Assembly: GCF_000208745.1 (NCBI RefSeq)
Contig: NC_030850.1
Span: 36,126,803-36,190,802 of the forward strand
Source: Theobroma cacao
Taxonomy: Eukaryota; Streptophyta; Magnoliopsida; Malvales; Malvaceae
Length of the DNA stretch: 64,000 nt
Direction: 5' to 3'
A model generated the notes under the pieces. The model did not search any database. It worked only from the letters and a program-made list of their open reading frames with translations, and was not told the DNA's origin. A program made the position numbers and the translations under genes. Below are positions 45,724 to 59,202 of this stretch, in pieces. The number at the start of each line of letters is the position of its first letter. Position 1 is the stretch's first letter.

Positions 45724-48687
45724 ACATCCACTCTTTCCTTTCAGCCCCATCTATTTTTCTCTTTCCCCATTTTTTCCCACTCGTTTTTTTCTCACAGACT
45801 CACTCGAAAAGCTTACTCTCTAGCCTCAAAGCCAAGCCGAAGTTCAACACACCGCCAACCAATCCCATTTGTGTCCCAAGTGACCCTCTTGCTCAATGAT
45901 TTAGGGTTTTCCTTTAATAATCAATATTCATCAATTTATGAAATATTTTCGATCTTTCGATATTTATTCTTCTTTAATTTTTATGAAAACTAGGCACAGG
46001 AATATGAATCCAATACCTATGAATATACATCAAAGTATCATTATGATGATATCACCAACTGTATGATTAAGTAAATATATACTATCAAGTGGTAGTATTA
46101 AACCATGGTCTTCCTTTTGGACAAAGATTTGATTCAAGCAGAAGCAAGCATGATGGAAGTTGCTACTGATATCAGAAACATATCCTCAATTGTTTGTGAT
46201 TTGAATGATTAGTTGGTGGGATCCTCTTGTTGATAAGAATCCAGGGGATGGGATTCCAAAAGGAAACCATGCATGTGATGACTTATCAAACTTGGCAGAT
46301 TTATGCAAGATTTGGTAGGTAGGGACTTGGTATAGACGCTGAGTTCAAATCGTATAAATATATCCACTGAAAAAGTAGTATCTCACATGATAATTAAGTT
46401 TGAGATCCTCTATGGGAGCAAATCATGAAGCTTTTCAGCTTCCATATGTGTATTTCATTAGTATTTTTTTTTAAATATTGTAATATTTCATTGGTCATTA
46501 GTATTAATTACACTCAATAATTCGTATTATCGTATATATATATATATATATATTATAATGTTTGGAGAAGGATATTTCTCTTTTCTGTAACCTGACTTGT
46601 ATTATCTGTTTATTCGGTATAGTGTACTTGCCTTTCATTTGTTTGGTGATAAGTGGGCATTTGCTGAGATAGTTGTGATGCAAAAGTGCAAAGGAAAGCA
46701 TCATTTCGCGGTGAAAGTACCACTCAACTCTCATTAGGTCAGTTTGGTCCCTCAGTCCCCACCAAACGAAAAAGTATTCGCACATATGAATATAAATATG
46801 ATAGTGGCACCCCTATGGCCTTAATTTACCGGAGAGTTGCCTTAGGGTTGCCACACTCCATTAATTATTGTAAGAGAATACATGAAAATAGAAGGAATTA
46901 TCTCATAACTTGAGAAACTTTTCATAGTAATGATATAATTCTTTTTCCTCTCTGTACATGTTAGTAATTATCATGCCAAATGTTATACTAACTGTTGCCC
47001 CAATATTTAACACTCAAAGTGGTATGTGTTTTGTTATCACTAACTGCAAGCAGATAACCGATATATAATTAATACTTTTGGTCACAACTTTTATTGGTGG
47101 ATTCATCCAAAAATTCGTCACTAATTTGTCTAAAAAAAATGAATTTGATCAGAAATCTGTCAATAATAATATACTATTTTTTTATCAATTGCATAAAAAA
47201 ATTATTTTTATGCACTTAAATATTTAATTCATTAATTGATGCATAATTTTTTTTCTTAAAAATCAAAGTTTGAATCTCTCTTCTCTAATAAAAAAAAAAC
47301 TATTTCCACTCCAAAAAGATATTGATAATAATATACTATTTCTAATAAATTCTATCTATAAAAACTATTTCCACTCGAGAAAGGTGTTTATAAGACCAGG
47401 TTTCCAAGTTAGTGCCCGTTGTGGCCATACATTTGGCTTAACAATCATGCTAGTTGTGGGGTTAGAATTACTCAAGATTACAATTTTGAGCTGATCAATT
47501 TTGACAATTTGGGAGAATTGGTCAATTAGGGTAACTTGGAAATTTAACCTAATGAAATATTTTGAGGAAAGATAATCACTATAATAAATTTTGACTTTAT
47601 TACATTTTTTTAAGTAATATATATGAAATCTTAATTAATATAAAAAATATATTTTTAATAATACATTTTAAAAATGTGACATTTGAAGTCAAATTTTTCG
47701 TAATAAATAATAGTCCAACAAGAAATCAAGTTTGTATTAATGAAGATAAAAGCTAATGTTCAATATTTATTGTCGGTAATTAACATAATTTGAGCGTTTG
47801 AGTTATGAGTTTAGGACTCATAATTAACTCATTCAAACTTACTAGACCAAGAAACAAAGCAAAAAATTTAAGTGCATTAATGGAGAAATTAATTAATTCT
47901 TGAGTTGAACTGTGAATGGCACTTCCATTTTTCGGCATAACTGCATGGCTCCTTTTTGTAGGTAACTCCCCAAAACCCACCCCCACCCCCACCCCCACAC
48001 CCCATGCAGTTTCCCCAAAAGAACCTGTAACCTATCCCTTCAACACAAACCGAACCGAACCCCTCCTTCCCTTCCCATCGAGCCCAGTGCCAAACCATCA
48101 CACGCGCCTACACTCGCCTTTAAGGTAACCTGTGGGGCCCCACTCTCCCCACCTCGCATTCATTGGCCTCGTGATTTGATGTTGGCATGCTGGCAAAAAG
48201 CCACGCCGTGGGTCCCAAGAATGGACAGCTTTCGGGCCCCACATGGGGTAAGCTGGGTTTCGTAATGCACATGATCACCATCATAATCTGATGATTTTTT
48301 GAAGCGCGTGGCTCCAGCGTGTGGGGGTTGCAGCAGCTTTTGGTTTTTTGTCCCTGGAGTCAACGGTCAACGAACGAGAAAGCCGCTTTTTAAGCGAAGT
48401 TAAAAATGAAAAATAAAAAACCTCTCTTCCCCCTTCGGACAAGACCTAACCGCGGTTAAAAAGACTTTAACATTTAATAAAAAGATCTCAGTTACAACAT
48501 CATACTGTTTAAACCAGGGTTAGAACAGAACCATGGTTAAAAGTGAAATGAACTAGGGTTGAGTTAAGTCATGCAAGCTAAGCCAAAGAAAAAGCCATAT
48601 AACCATGATTGAGCCAATAGGGTTACTGTCATAAGTCATGATTGAATCTATACCCATCTGTCTCTTTCTCTGGCTCTGTTATATCTC

Positions 48688-48695
48688 TATATATA
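48688..48695 (+). promoter_or_regulatory. TATA box of the HD-Zip II gene
   Basis: TATATATA about 214 bases upstream of the start codon at 48902. The stretch between them contains no ATG, so the leader should be free of upstream open frames. Confidence 0.6.
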
Positions 48696-48901
48696 GTCCC
48701 ATCCTTTCACTGCTCTACTGCATCAAAAGCAAAAGGCTGTTTACACGCCTCTGGCTGCTAAAGCTCAAGCCATTTTCTACTCCTCTTTTCCTTCCGTTTT
48801 GCCTTTTTGGTTTTCTCAGAATCCAAACACACAAGGGAAGAAAAACCCAGAAAGGAGGTGGGAAAGTTGAGAACTTTGGTTGGTTTGGAAAACAAAAGAC
48901 G

Positions 48902-51067
48902 ATGGGTGGTGAAAAAGATGATAGTTTGGGGTTGAGCTTGAGCTTGGGATGTGCTCAAAATCACCCTTCTTTGAAGTTAAATCTCATGCCTTTAGCGTCA
49001 CCCCACAGGCAAAATCTTCAGCAGAAGAACACTTGGAATGAGCTGTTTCAATCTTCTGGTATGTTTCTCGTCGCTTTACCCCTTTTTGAGTTTTGAGAAT
49101 GAGAAACGGTTAAATTTTGAAGAACACCATGTGTTCTCTTCTCGGTTGATTTCGTTGAATTGCCAAATCTGTATAGTTTTCTTTTCCTGCACCAGCAGAC
49201 GGGGTTTGTCATGTTTCACTTCTGTTTTCATGACTATACCCCAACTGTTTATTCTTTCCTATCTTTTAGTAAACATGAAGTCTTGAATTCTGAGGGAAAA
49301 TCAGTACTGCTATTTTACATTCAGATCTGATGTTTCCATCATCTCTATCTTTGGGTTGCGCATCCCTTACATTTACCGTGGTTGATTTCTTTCCTTCTTT
49401 TGCGAGTTAAAATAATCTTAAAACTTCAGTACTTGGCCAGCAAACTTGAAACTTGAACAATTTTGTTACATTGCCTGTTGTGTTTGTCGTATCACAGTTG
49501 TTAGCCGATAAGGCTAAGTGGGGTAACCCCTACTTTTATTTTGCTAGTAACTTGTTTCTTTATCAACACAATCTCCATACGCGTCGGTTTTCTTGTAATT
49601 AAAAAGCTGTCATTTACAGTTAAACTTGATCAGGTTGATGAAATGAGTGTTGTTCCACAATTTAAACATGCAGATCGAAACCTGGATACGAGATCATTTC
49701 TTCGAGGGATTGATGTGAACCGGGCACCAGCAACGGTTGATTGCGAGGAGGAAGGTGGGGTCTCGTCTCCCAACAGCACCATTTCTAGCATAAGTGGGAA
49801 GAGAAACGAGAGAGACCCTGTGGGTGATGAAACTGAGGCCGAGAGAGCTTCTTGCTCTCGTGCCAGTGATGATGAAGACGGCGGTGCTGGTGGCGATGCC
49901 TCGAGGAAAAAGCTTAGGCTCTCAAAGGAACAGTCCTTGCTGCTTGAAGAAACCTTCAAGGAGCATAGCACTCTTAATCCGGTTAGTGGCATTTTTCCGT
50001 TATTTGTTTTGGCTTTTGTAAGGACAGTTTTCCAATGTGGTATTGATGTCAAATGTGGGTCTTGTGTTTCTATCTACAGAAGCAAAAGTTGGCACTGGCA
50101 AAGCAATTGAATCTGAGGCCTAGGCAAGTGGAGGTCTGGTTCCAGAACAGAAGGGCCAGGTGAGATATTTTTGATGTTTGTTAAGGGTATTTTAGGGTCT
50201 TGATATAAGGGCAATTAAGCCCTTGGCAATGTCTGGATAAGAATAGAGTTGTCCCTTTCGGCTAAAGAAGATTTGAAGGGATTCTGGGGTTGCTTTCACA
50301 ATTTCAACGCTTAACTCTTCTCTTGGATTTTCAGGCAAAGTGATTAATGAGTTTCTTTTATTAAAGAGTTTCTGGGCTTTTTTTTTTTTTGACTTCCTCT
50401 AAGGGGTGCATCTCCTGTGGAGTAAAAAGTGTCAGTCTATTAAACCTGATGTCAAATCTTTAGGGTCACTAGGTGTTCAGGTATAAAGCGGTTTCCAGAG
50501 CTGCAGATTTGTTCCTGCAAGTGGGCTTCTCATTAAATGATAAAAAAGAAGAAGAAGAAGAAAAGTTACTCTAATGCTAGAAAGTGTCAGAAAGATTTGC
50601 TTGCGTATATTGTAATTGTCTAGCTTTGCTTTTTTTTTTTTCTGGTTTGTTTAGTAGCTGTCTAAGGCAGCTTGGACCATAAAATCCGAATCATATCTCA
50701 ATGCATGGAATTGAATTGGTGCAGGACAAAGTTGAAGCAGACGGAAGTTGACTGTGAGTATCTAAAGAGATGTTGCGAGAATCTGACCGAGGAGAATAGG
50801 CGGCTGCAGAAGGAAGTGCAAGAGCTTAGAGCTTTGAAACTCTCTCCACAGCTCTACATGCACATGAACCCTCCCACAACCCTCACTATGTGCCCTTCTT
50901 GTGAACGTGTGGCGGTTTCTTCCTCCTCCTCCTCCGCAGCAGCTACTGCTTCCTCCACCCCAACTTCGACGGTCCCAAACCGTCACCACCGGACGAGTTC
51001 CGTTAGCCCTTGGGCAGCAATGCCAATTGGTCATCGACCCTTCCATGCCCCTGCATCTAGATCATAA
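48902..51067 (+). CDS. HAT3: HD-Zip class II transcription factor, HAT3-like
   Basis: Four exons: 48902-49058, 49674-49981, 50080-50159 and 50725-51067; phases agree and the product is 295 residues. Order: an LxLxL repressor (EAR-type) motif at residues 9-15 (LGLSLSL); [10 protein letters not shown] at about 61-69; homeodomain at about 128-184 with helix 3 [12 protein letters not shown]; leucine zipper at about 185-227; and the class II CPSCE redox motif at 238-242. Class II factors repress transcription, bind CAAT(G/C)ATTG, and in Arabidopsis act in shade avoidance and organ polarity. The HAT3 name comes from the N-terminus and from the adjacent mTERF18-like gene, as remembered for Arabidopsis. 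The second-exon acceptor was chosen because it restores [10 protein letters not shown]. Confidence 0.9.
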
Positions 51068-53476
51068 GTAGGATAAACCATGTTTTCTCATTTGGGAAGG
51101 ATACATAATCAATGATGGTGGTTACTGGTTAGGATACCATTTTTTTTTTCCTTCAAATCCTGCTTTCCTTTTGGACTAAAGAGAGGAAAAAAGAATAAGA
51201 AAAGAGGATGTAAAGGGTTGGACTGGTGACAGAAATTTCTGTTTATAAATAGAAAGCAGGGAGATAAGGAAATATAACAGAAAGAATCTGAATCCCTTTC
51301 GGTTATATTATTGTGATCTGTTGCTGGCAAAGTGAGAAAAAACATAGAAATGAAATGAAAGGGGGACAACATCTACAGATTCTAGCTTTGTTCACCACTT
51401 TTTACTTATCAGTAGCTTTTTCCATGTGAATGGTTTTGTCCAATTTAACTTTGATCAGATTCCAGGATACTGTCAAACTCTTTGCAACAATGACTGCAGG
51501 TTAATGGTTATGGCTACTTAAACCTAAAAGGACCGCACAGCAAATCTAACAACTAATTTCTTTAATGATCTTAATCATGTCATTCAACACCTCCAACGGT
51601 GCATGTCCGCAAATACAAACCAAAATGGGCAGTTGGTTTTACTCTTTCTAGTTCCTTTCCTCTTATACCTGAACAAATCTGTCCAATCAAAAGAGATAAA
51701 TCTGGGAGAATATTGCCCATGTTTTAAATGATTCATAAAGGAAGTGAGGACGCTAGGGACGGAACCTAGTTCTTTACGAAGCAAAGGGGTACGGATGCTC
51801 AGCCTAGCTAAAGAGTTCTCTTAGCCACAAATTATCATCTCAAAGGGTACTCCTGCTTTAAGCCCAAAGACTAAAACAGAGTAACAGAAAGTTTGGCAGC
51901 AGAAGCTTCCCACAACTAATTTCATTACTTAATAGCATGTTTGGTTCCTCGTTTGGTTATCAAATGACTCAATGCAATCTCTGTTCTCCAAATTAATTAA
52001 TCCCAACCCTTCCATGATATTTGCTATTCCATGAGGGGGGAATAAGCTATGGAGCGTTTTAAAGGGTCTAACAATGGCTTCGGAGTCGGGGCATAGAAGT
52101 ATTGACTTGCAAATCGAGATTAGCACAATCGTGAAAGATATAAATCCAGCATCAATAGTCGTAAGTCATAATTATAATCTAATTCAGATGATTAAGAGAT
52201 TGCTTCTGAAACAGTGAATCGTAGAAATTAAACACATATTTTTTGAAGGAAACATAGTTGCAGACCGTAGACGAACATGGGGATAACACAAGAGGATAAT
52301 TTTATGTTATTTGATGTTCCTGCTTCAGAGATTAATTCTTTTCTATTACACCATGTAGCTAAACTCAACTTATCAAGCTAATAAATAATAGTCTTCATTC
52401 TAAAAAAAAAATTAAATTAATTAGACAAAAATACCCCTTATAAGTGAAAATGAAAAAAATTGATTAAATTTTTAATTATATATTGTAAAAAATTAATATT
52501 TTAAATTTAAAAATTATTTTTACCATCTATACATTACAACAAATCATAACAATTCTTACCTTATTTTATTCCGTCAACCAAACTATATAATAACATTCTT
52601 ATTCTATTCTTACCTCATTTTATTTTCACATAATAATTATTTTATTTCGCGAATTAAACATACTATTAAATTTTAACAAGTGTTTGTAGACACATGATAA
52701 TCGGTCATCAGAAGCATTCAATACAATAATAACTGCATCAGGGATGAAAGTCATCAATGGTACACTCAGTTTCAACATTGAGCAACTACTTTTCTCATAA
52801 TTAAGTCCTACAAACAATAATTAAGTTGTAGATAAGACTTCCCACTCTACTTTCTCTACTTCAGCTAAGCTAAACCTTCCTAGTTCTATACATGCATTTT
52901 TGGTTGATTTGTCAGCTTGTTTAGCACATTCTAGCATGCCTAAAAAAATATCCATAGGGAACAAGAACAAGCAAGAACCAAACAAAGACTTACCAAGGGA
53001 AAAAACCAGATAAGAAACAGGACATTAAGATAAAAACAGAGAACATACTCATGCCTGAGACGGTATCAGTAATAGACATCTAAAAGTTTTGAGTCAGTGG
53101 AGGATTTTAGTTTGTTCGAGTCTCAAACTCTTTTTTCTTACAATTTCCTAGCAATCAATATCCCTTCAATTACCTAACTTGCCAAGTAGAAAAGCCAGAT
53201 GTATGTGTTATTGTAAACTATTGCTCACAATCTCTAACCATTCTTCAATTTGTTCAGGAAATATGAAGCAAGGGGAAAAGCTATCACAAAAACTTCTGAA
53301 GCCATCAACAGTTTTGATAACTTAAAAAACTTTTAGCACATTTCTGTTCAACAAAAATTTATAATTGCAGCCCTGAAAGAAAAAATCTGTATTTGACATA
53401 TATGTGCAAGAATTAGGGGAAAATGACAAATATTTCTAGAATACAATATTTTTAAAAGGCAAGGACTGATGTAGAG
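51068..53476. other. 3' UTR of HAT3-like gene and intergenic DNA
   Basis: The first few hundred bases should be the HAT3-like 3' UTR. The rest is AT-rich with no recognisable gene, and the 3' UTR of the convergent ARPC5 gene is expected just left of 53477. Confidence 0.5.
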
Positions 53477-54996
53477 TCAAACTGTATTAACAGTGTCAGC
53501 AAGTGAACGAAGTATGCATCCCAAACCAGCTCTCTCTGTAAGCTTCTCGTGAATCCTAAGACACTGATCACACGTGGGGCGATCTCCAGTTGACAATCCT
53601 CTATACAAGTACCTGGAAAGAATATAACAATCATCACTTGTTATTTCTTAGCAATATCAAATATAGAACTACAAAGCATGCACCCAAAATGAAAGCAATT
53701 GTTTCCCCAGAACAATAACATTTCATTAGGCCATTTTCAGCAGTGGGACTTTACAACCCTGTGAAGGATTCACATTCTAATTGCATTCTAATTGGTCAGT
53801 CTATAAAAAATATCAGGTACAGTTGGTTACAAAATGTAAACTCATCAGCAGCAGGTACTAGTAGACATTCCTTTGCCATTAATCAATAGGGACTATGCAT
53901 TACTTTTCAATAATCAAATATTTAGCAGATCAGCTACCTCCAATGCTTCTCTAACAAAGCATAAAGAGACCTCCAATTAAAGGGTAACCATTGGGCCAGA
54001 AGCTCAAGAAGTCATCACACAAAATCCTGCATAAACCAACTCAGAATGTCACTCAACCTCCAGAGTTCCTAACATTCCAGCCAAATTCAGATATCCTGTT
54101 ACCAATACTCCGAGTTCGCTACAAGGACCGAATTCCAACAGAACGAAATGCTTAAAACCTGATATCCTTTGAACTGGTCAGAAAGCAATTCTGTCATTTG
54201 CAAAATCCTTTACGAACCAAGTAACAGGGTTTACTATCAAACTTGTTATCAGTACAATTAGTAAGAGTGTAAAACCATAACTCCAATGCCGACCATGGAA
54301 ATTCTCAAAATTCAGCTAGTATATCGAAAAAGCTTAAGCGTAGGAAATTGGACTCATATCATCAGCAATAAGAATGCCAATAACGTAAAGTTGCAAAGAG
54401 GAAATAGAAAATAGTAGTAATCATTTGGGTAGAGATCAGCAAAATCATACACAATTGGTAATAACATTAACATGCCATAGCTTCCAGTTCCTAATTTAGA
54501 GATACAATACAAACAAAATAAATGAAAAGAAAGACTTACTTCATAAGAATATCATAGTACTCAGGATCCAAAGAAGAGAACATTCCGTCGACATCTTTTA
54601 TAGCCATTAGAGCTCTATGCACCACTATCCAATTCGCCGACTGCAATACCCAGAATCCAAAATAAGAAAAGTTTAATTCTTTTTTATAATTAAATAAAAA
54701 GAAATTGAACAAATTTTTTTTTTTTTGGGTTCGAGACCTTGCATCGCTCGTCTCGAGTCATAGGAGGAGAGCCCTCCAGCGCTGTTTTAAGAGCTTCAAC
54801 GGGTTTATTCCTGAGGTAAGAACAAATCAATCCTTGCTCAATTAGGGTTTCTTCTTTAAAAAAAGAAAGAGGGATTTGATCCGGTTAGAAATTCTTACTG
54901 TTTAAGTAAGCTCTCGATCTTCCTAGATTTGTGCTCGATTCTTGTTATTATAGCCTCTGCATTATCAGCTTCCACAAATTTCTCTACTCCTGCCAT
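53477..54996 (-). CDS. ARPC5A: Arp2/3 complex subunit 5 (ARPC5 / CROOKED)
   Basis: Four exons on the minus strand: 54899-54996, 54738-54810, 54540-54640 and 53477-53612; phases agree and the product is 135 residues, the usual size for plant ARPC5. Clear family sequence: FVEADNAEAIITRIEHKSRK at the N-terminus, VEALKTALEGSPP in exon 2, NWIVVHRALMAIKDVDGM in exon 3, and YLYRGLSTGDRPTCDQCLRI then HEKLTERAGLGCILRSLAD in exon 4. ARPC5 is the small structural subunit of the seven-protein Arp2/3 complex that nucleates branched actin filaments; in Arabidopsis its loss (crooked) distorts trichomes and epidermal cells. The third intron is 927 bases. The start codon lies 433 bases from that of the divergent DUF761 gene. 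Confidence 0.93.
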
Positions 54997-55429
54997 CGCT
55001 ACTTCCCTCACTTTCTCTGATCCAAGACCTCTGCCAAGCTAAAAATTTTCCTGGAAAAAATTTTTTTCCCTCCCAACGGTGTCGTTCCAGGACTTTGACC
55101 CAGAAGGGCAAACCGTTTTTTGGTTTTTCCCACCAAACGCGGAGCGACAGAGTGACGCCTGTGGAAGGTCAATTCGGTCATTTAATTCAACGGTCGTGAC
55201 AATTATTATAATAATCATACTTTTGAATTCTGCTCCCTCTCTTTCCAACTTTACTCTCTTCGTAACCAAACTATTTTCCTTGGTTTCAAAGTCTTCCTTT
55301 CTTCAATCAATCATTATCATTTTATCTCCTCGTTTTTCCCCCATTTTCTCAGTCACCGGAAAGGAAAAAAACCTAACAAAGCAAGCTTAGCAGCAGAAGC
55401 AGGGAAGCTCATAAGCATTCCCTTCATCA
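54997..55429. promoter_or_regulatory. Divergent promoter, ARPC5 / DUF761 gene
   Basis: A 433-base interval between two divergent start codons, containing both leaders. The CT-rich right half is typical of a plant 5' UTR. No clear TATA box. Confidence 0.5.
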
Positions 55430-57193
55430 ATGGCAAATTCATACCCTCCCTTTACAACCAGACCCGTCACAAGAGACAACAGCAGATGCAGAAACAATAC
55501 TAATACCTACACGCGCTTTGCTGGTAAGTTGTTGTTTTTTACTTTCTTTCTCATTGCAATCCCATTGTTCCCTTCCCAAGCTCCAGATTTCGTCAACCGA
55601 ACGATACTCAACAAGTTTTGGGAACTACTCCATCTTATGTTCATCGGCATAGCTGTTTCGTATGGTTTGTTTGGTCGTAGAAATGTTGATAATGGTAATC
55701 TTGATGATTCTCAGTCTAATGTTTCTGGAATGTTCCATCTTTCACCTATTTTTGAAGATGGTTTTGATCACTCGATGTACTATAGTGGGCAGGGTAAAGC
55801 TGGATTTTTTAATGCTAAAAATGATAGCTTTGAAAATCCTTATGAGGAAAATGTTGTTCAAGCTTGGAGTTCTAAGTATATTCAAGGGGAACCCATTGTT
55901 GTGTTGGCTCAACCAAATTGTGGTATTGAAAAGTATGGTGAATCAGGTTCCAATATTGACTATAAACCTTTGGGGTTGCCTGTTAGGAGTTTAAAATCCA
56001 GAGTTGGAAGTCGGGGTAGTCCTGAATTTGGGAATGGATCAAGCGAGTCTTCTGGTTCAAGTGTGAAGGATTTGTCGGATAGTTCTGATAAGTGGAGAAG
56101 TGAGAGGTTTGATGATTTAGGTTCTGAAAATTTGGAGGGGAAGTTTAGTGAGAGTCATGTTTTAGGTTCCCCCATTCCTTGGCGTGCGAGATCTGGAAGG
56201 ACGAAAGAGAGAGTTCGCGGCGGTGCCACTCGTCCTTCTCATTTTAGGCCTCTCTCAGTTGATGAAACTCAATTTGACTCACTCAAATCACGATCTTTAC
56301 GATCCACAGTCTCATTCTCTTCACAAGTTGGTTCACAGTCACATTCACCGAGTAACCTGTCACCCTCACACTCCAATTCTTCAGAATCACCAAAGTCCAA
56401 TATGAGTGAATTGGTGAAGGAAAGGAGTCCTCGCCGGTCTTTTCCTCCTACTTCATCATCAATACCAAAACCCATGAGTAGCAAAGCTTCAGTGACTGCA
56501 TCACATTCTCGGCAGTATAGTGATGGTTCCTTGTTGGCGATCCATGCAAGGAAATGCTTTGAGGATGAGTTGAAGGAATTCTGTGACAGCAGAAAAAATG
56601 ATTCATCAAGTAGTAAAGAGTGGATTTCAGGTTCCTTCGAATTTGAGGCAAATCCCGCAGCTCCTTCTAAAGCTTCCTCAAGAGGAAAGTCAGTTAGGAC
56701 TTTTAGGACTTTTAGAGCTAATGGCAATGCCGTAGGGGCAAGAGAGGCTGGAGAGAAGAATGAAAATCATTTAAAGGGAAAGTTGGCAGTGGCATCTGAT
56801 GAAGTTGAAGAGGCTTATACGGACAAAAGTGAACCAAAAATTGAAGGGCTTAATAATCTCTCACTTGGGTTCAACAGGCAGAATCTTGGAGGTGACTGTT
56901 ATATGCCAAAGCCAACATCTCTCGAAAACCAGAACAAAGAAAAACAAGAATATTCTGAGCATCCTGCTGTAGAGTTTGGAGAAGACTCGGAGAGCGAGAA
57001 TGAGGATTTTCAAGTAAGCTCAGATGAAGAAACCATGTCTGGAACCTTCTGTGTAGAAGGAAGTGATACTTCTGAGGTTGACAGGAAGGCTGGTGAGTTC
57101 ATAGCAAAGTTCAAAGAGCAGATTAGGCTTCAGAGAACGACATCAATTGATACACCAAGAGGGCTCAACATCACTGGTAACATTTTTAGGTGA
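55430..57193 (+). CDS. DUF761-domain membrane protein
   Basis: Intronless, 587 residues, start ATG at 55430. Two hydrophobic segments lie near the N-terminus (about residues 34-49, LLFFTFFLIAIPLF, and 64-81, FWELLHLMFIGIAVSYGL), predicting a membrane anchor. A long Ser-rich, low-complexity middle with many SP and RS-type sites follows and is probably disordered. The C-terminus carries the short DUF761 motif (EVDRKAGEFIAKFKEQIRLQ, residues 549-568). Proteins of this layout are plant-specific and often annotated as cotton-fibre or hydroxyproline-rich-like; no biochemical role is known to me. The Arabidopsis relative is thought to be At3g60380, next to HAT3. Confidence 0.85.
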   Translation: MANSYPPFTTRPVTRDNSRCRNNTNTYTRFAGKLLFFTFFLIAIPLFPSQAPDFVNRTILNKFWELLHLMFIGIAVSYGLFGRRNVDNGNLDDSQSNVSGMFHLSPIFEDGFDHSMYYSGQGKAGFFNAKNDSFENPYEENVVQAWSSKYIQGEPIVVLAQPNCGIEKYGESGSNIDYKPLGLPVRSLKSRVGSRGSPEFGNGSSESSGSSVKDLSDSSDKWRSERFDDLGSENLEGKFSESHVLGSPIPWRARSGRTKERVRGGATRPSHFRPLSVDETQFDSLKSRSLRSTVSFSSQVGSQSHSPSNLSPSHSNSSESPKSNMSELVKERSPRRSFPPTSSSIPKPMSSKASVTASHSRQYSDGSLLAIHARKCFEDELKEFCDSRKNDSSSSKEWISGSFEFEANPAAPSKASSRGKSVRTFRTFRANGNAVGAREAGEKNENHLKGKLAVASDEVEEAYTDKSEPKIEGLNNLSLGFNRQNLGGDCYMPKPTSLENQNKEKQEYSEHPAVEFGEDSESENEDFQVSSDEETMSGTFCVEGSDTSEVDRKAGEFIAKFKEQIRLQRTTSIDTPRGLNITGNIFR

Positions 57194-59202
57194 AAATAGC
57201 TGCAATGTACAGCTATAAATTTCTACAATAAGGGTACAATGATTATTTGGAAGTTGAGAATTCTTCATCCTTATGGTGCTGGCATAGTGGCCTTCCTCTT
57301 GTTTGTCATTCTGTCTTGCCTACTTTACAATACACAGTTGAAAATAGGATTTTTTTTTTTTTTTACTTATTACTACTAGAATCAAGTTTCTGCAGAACCG
57401 TATTCAATGGTGACAACATGTTTTGAATTATTAGTTCAAAAGCTGCACAATTCATTGACTTTTGCTTCATCAGCGTTGTGATATTTCCTTTTGATTTATG
57501 GATTGGTATGAGATTGATGACCACAAACATATGTCAATCAAGATGCCTGAGAATTATGACTTTGTAGTTCACAATTGTATATCTGCATAGCTTTGAGATA
57601 CGCATCTCCTTCAGATTTCTCTTGTCAAGCTTTCAACAGAGTCCAATTTTTGTACAAAAACACATGAATCTGGGATTTTGCATGTCTTACCTAATCTTTC
57701 TATGAATTCAAACAATTTGGGGCAGTTAGGAATTGATTCTTCCTACTAGTTCAATGTAACAAGCATCTCCATCGATAAAGGCTTGCATGGTAGCGAAGGA
57801 GAAGATGAACTGAGAAACTCACCAATGATCCTAACCAGAACCTTTCATTGATTTGTAGGTTTCCAATGCTCCAGCCATTGTCAAGATCTTTTAACCACGA
57901 GCAAATCTTTTTTGGCCTCATGGTTCTGACAAAATATTAAAAATTCTTTTTACCAATAATGGAATCTATTATTATAAATTCAAACCAACTATCACCAAAT
58001 ATAAATAAAAACATAAATTCAAACCAACCACTACTTTGATAATTGCATGATGTTATTTGTTTGAAACAATATTATAGAAAATAATATTATCTTTGACCCA
58101 AAAAAGTTTTCACATTATACATTGTTGTCTTGTCATGACTAAAAATTAAAAATAACTAAGTATAAGATATTTATTTCCACTCATTTCATGCATTTAACAT
58201 TTAAAAATAAAAATACACTTAAAAATACACAATGACTTACATAGAAAAGTATATCATATATAAAAAATATCAATTTTTTAATCCATTCAATTATAAATCA
58301 AGAAAGTAAATAAAATCAAAATCGAATAAATCAAATTTAATCAATATCGATCAATTTATCGAGTTGGAATCGACTAATGATCATCCATATACATAATTTA
58401 TTTGTTCAATTGTCATATGGCATATCAATTTTATTTTGGTGAGATCATTGATTTTGTCATCAATATAATTATCATGAAATGCGAAATAAAACAAAAAAAT
58501 CTAGCATCACGAGCTTGACTATATAATAAAATGAATTTATTAAAAATAAAAAAGAAAATCGAAAACGTCATCGTTTTGGTAACCGACCCCGCAAGCGTTA
58601 GATTTTATTACCGGTAAGTTTTCCTTAATAGGGGAGGGGCGAAAATTATTTCCTTGGAGAAATATAAATTACTTAATTTCCTTTTCTCAGAAAGTTGTTG
58701 AAGATAGGGAAAGCGAGAAAACAGAGAAACTGACTCTGCAAGGAAAGGGCCAAAATTAAAGCTTTGTCTTTTAAATCCTTCCATTTCGGGTTTTGGTTGT
58801 CTTCGCAATCTCTCCTTTCTTTTCTTTACCTCCCCTTAAAAGTTTATCTCTTTCTTTTTCTTTTTTTTTTTGGTTATTTTATCTTCAAATATGATCCAGA
58901 TCATGCATGTTTCAAGGTCAAACATGTTCTCAACCGTTCATAGTCAGAATTCTTGTTGTCAAGGTTTCAATTTTCGTTGTCTGATTTCAGTCTTCATCTG
59001 TTTTAGTTGATGGGCATTCTTGTTTTTCGTTGATTTGCATGTTATTCTTGTTGTGGACTTCAGTTTTGGGTAATTAAGATTAAAGGGTACTTTTTTTTCC
59101 TCTGTTGATTTGAGTTTTGTTTTGTTTATTTTAAGGGTTTAAGGGAAATTTTTGTTTTTTTTATTTGCTGTGTGTTTTGGGGAATTAATTGAGAGACAAG
59201 CG
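57194..59202. other. Intergenic region and PTPMT leader
   Basis: 3' UTR of the DUF761 gene, then AT-rich DNA (57960-58560) with no recognisable gene. From about 58600 a CT-rich region should hold the promoter and leader of the phosphatase gene. Confidence 0.5.

Larger units (their letters stand above)
42600..48680. other. Long intergenic region upstream of the HD-Zip II gene
   Basis: About 6 kb without a recognisable protein gene. It contains 13 perfect CACGTG sites between 42844 and 45723, two related G-box modules (listed separately), AT-rich stretches (43380-43600, 44030-44300, 47560-47720), a TA run near 46533-46555 and a CCCCCA-type run at 47975-48000. Short open frames near 44728-45222 and 45418-45750 have low-complexity or antisense character and are not called. 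Confidence 0.55.

Noticed and set aside
45418..45750. Overlapping minus-strand open frames of 71-110 residues
   Set aside because: Several frames are open at once because the region is GC-richer; none has a recognisable motif, and the region is better explained as regulatory.
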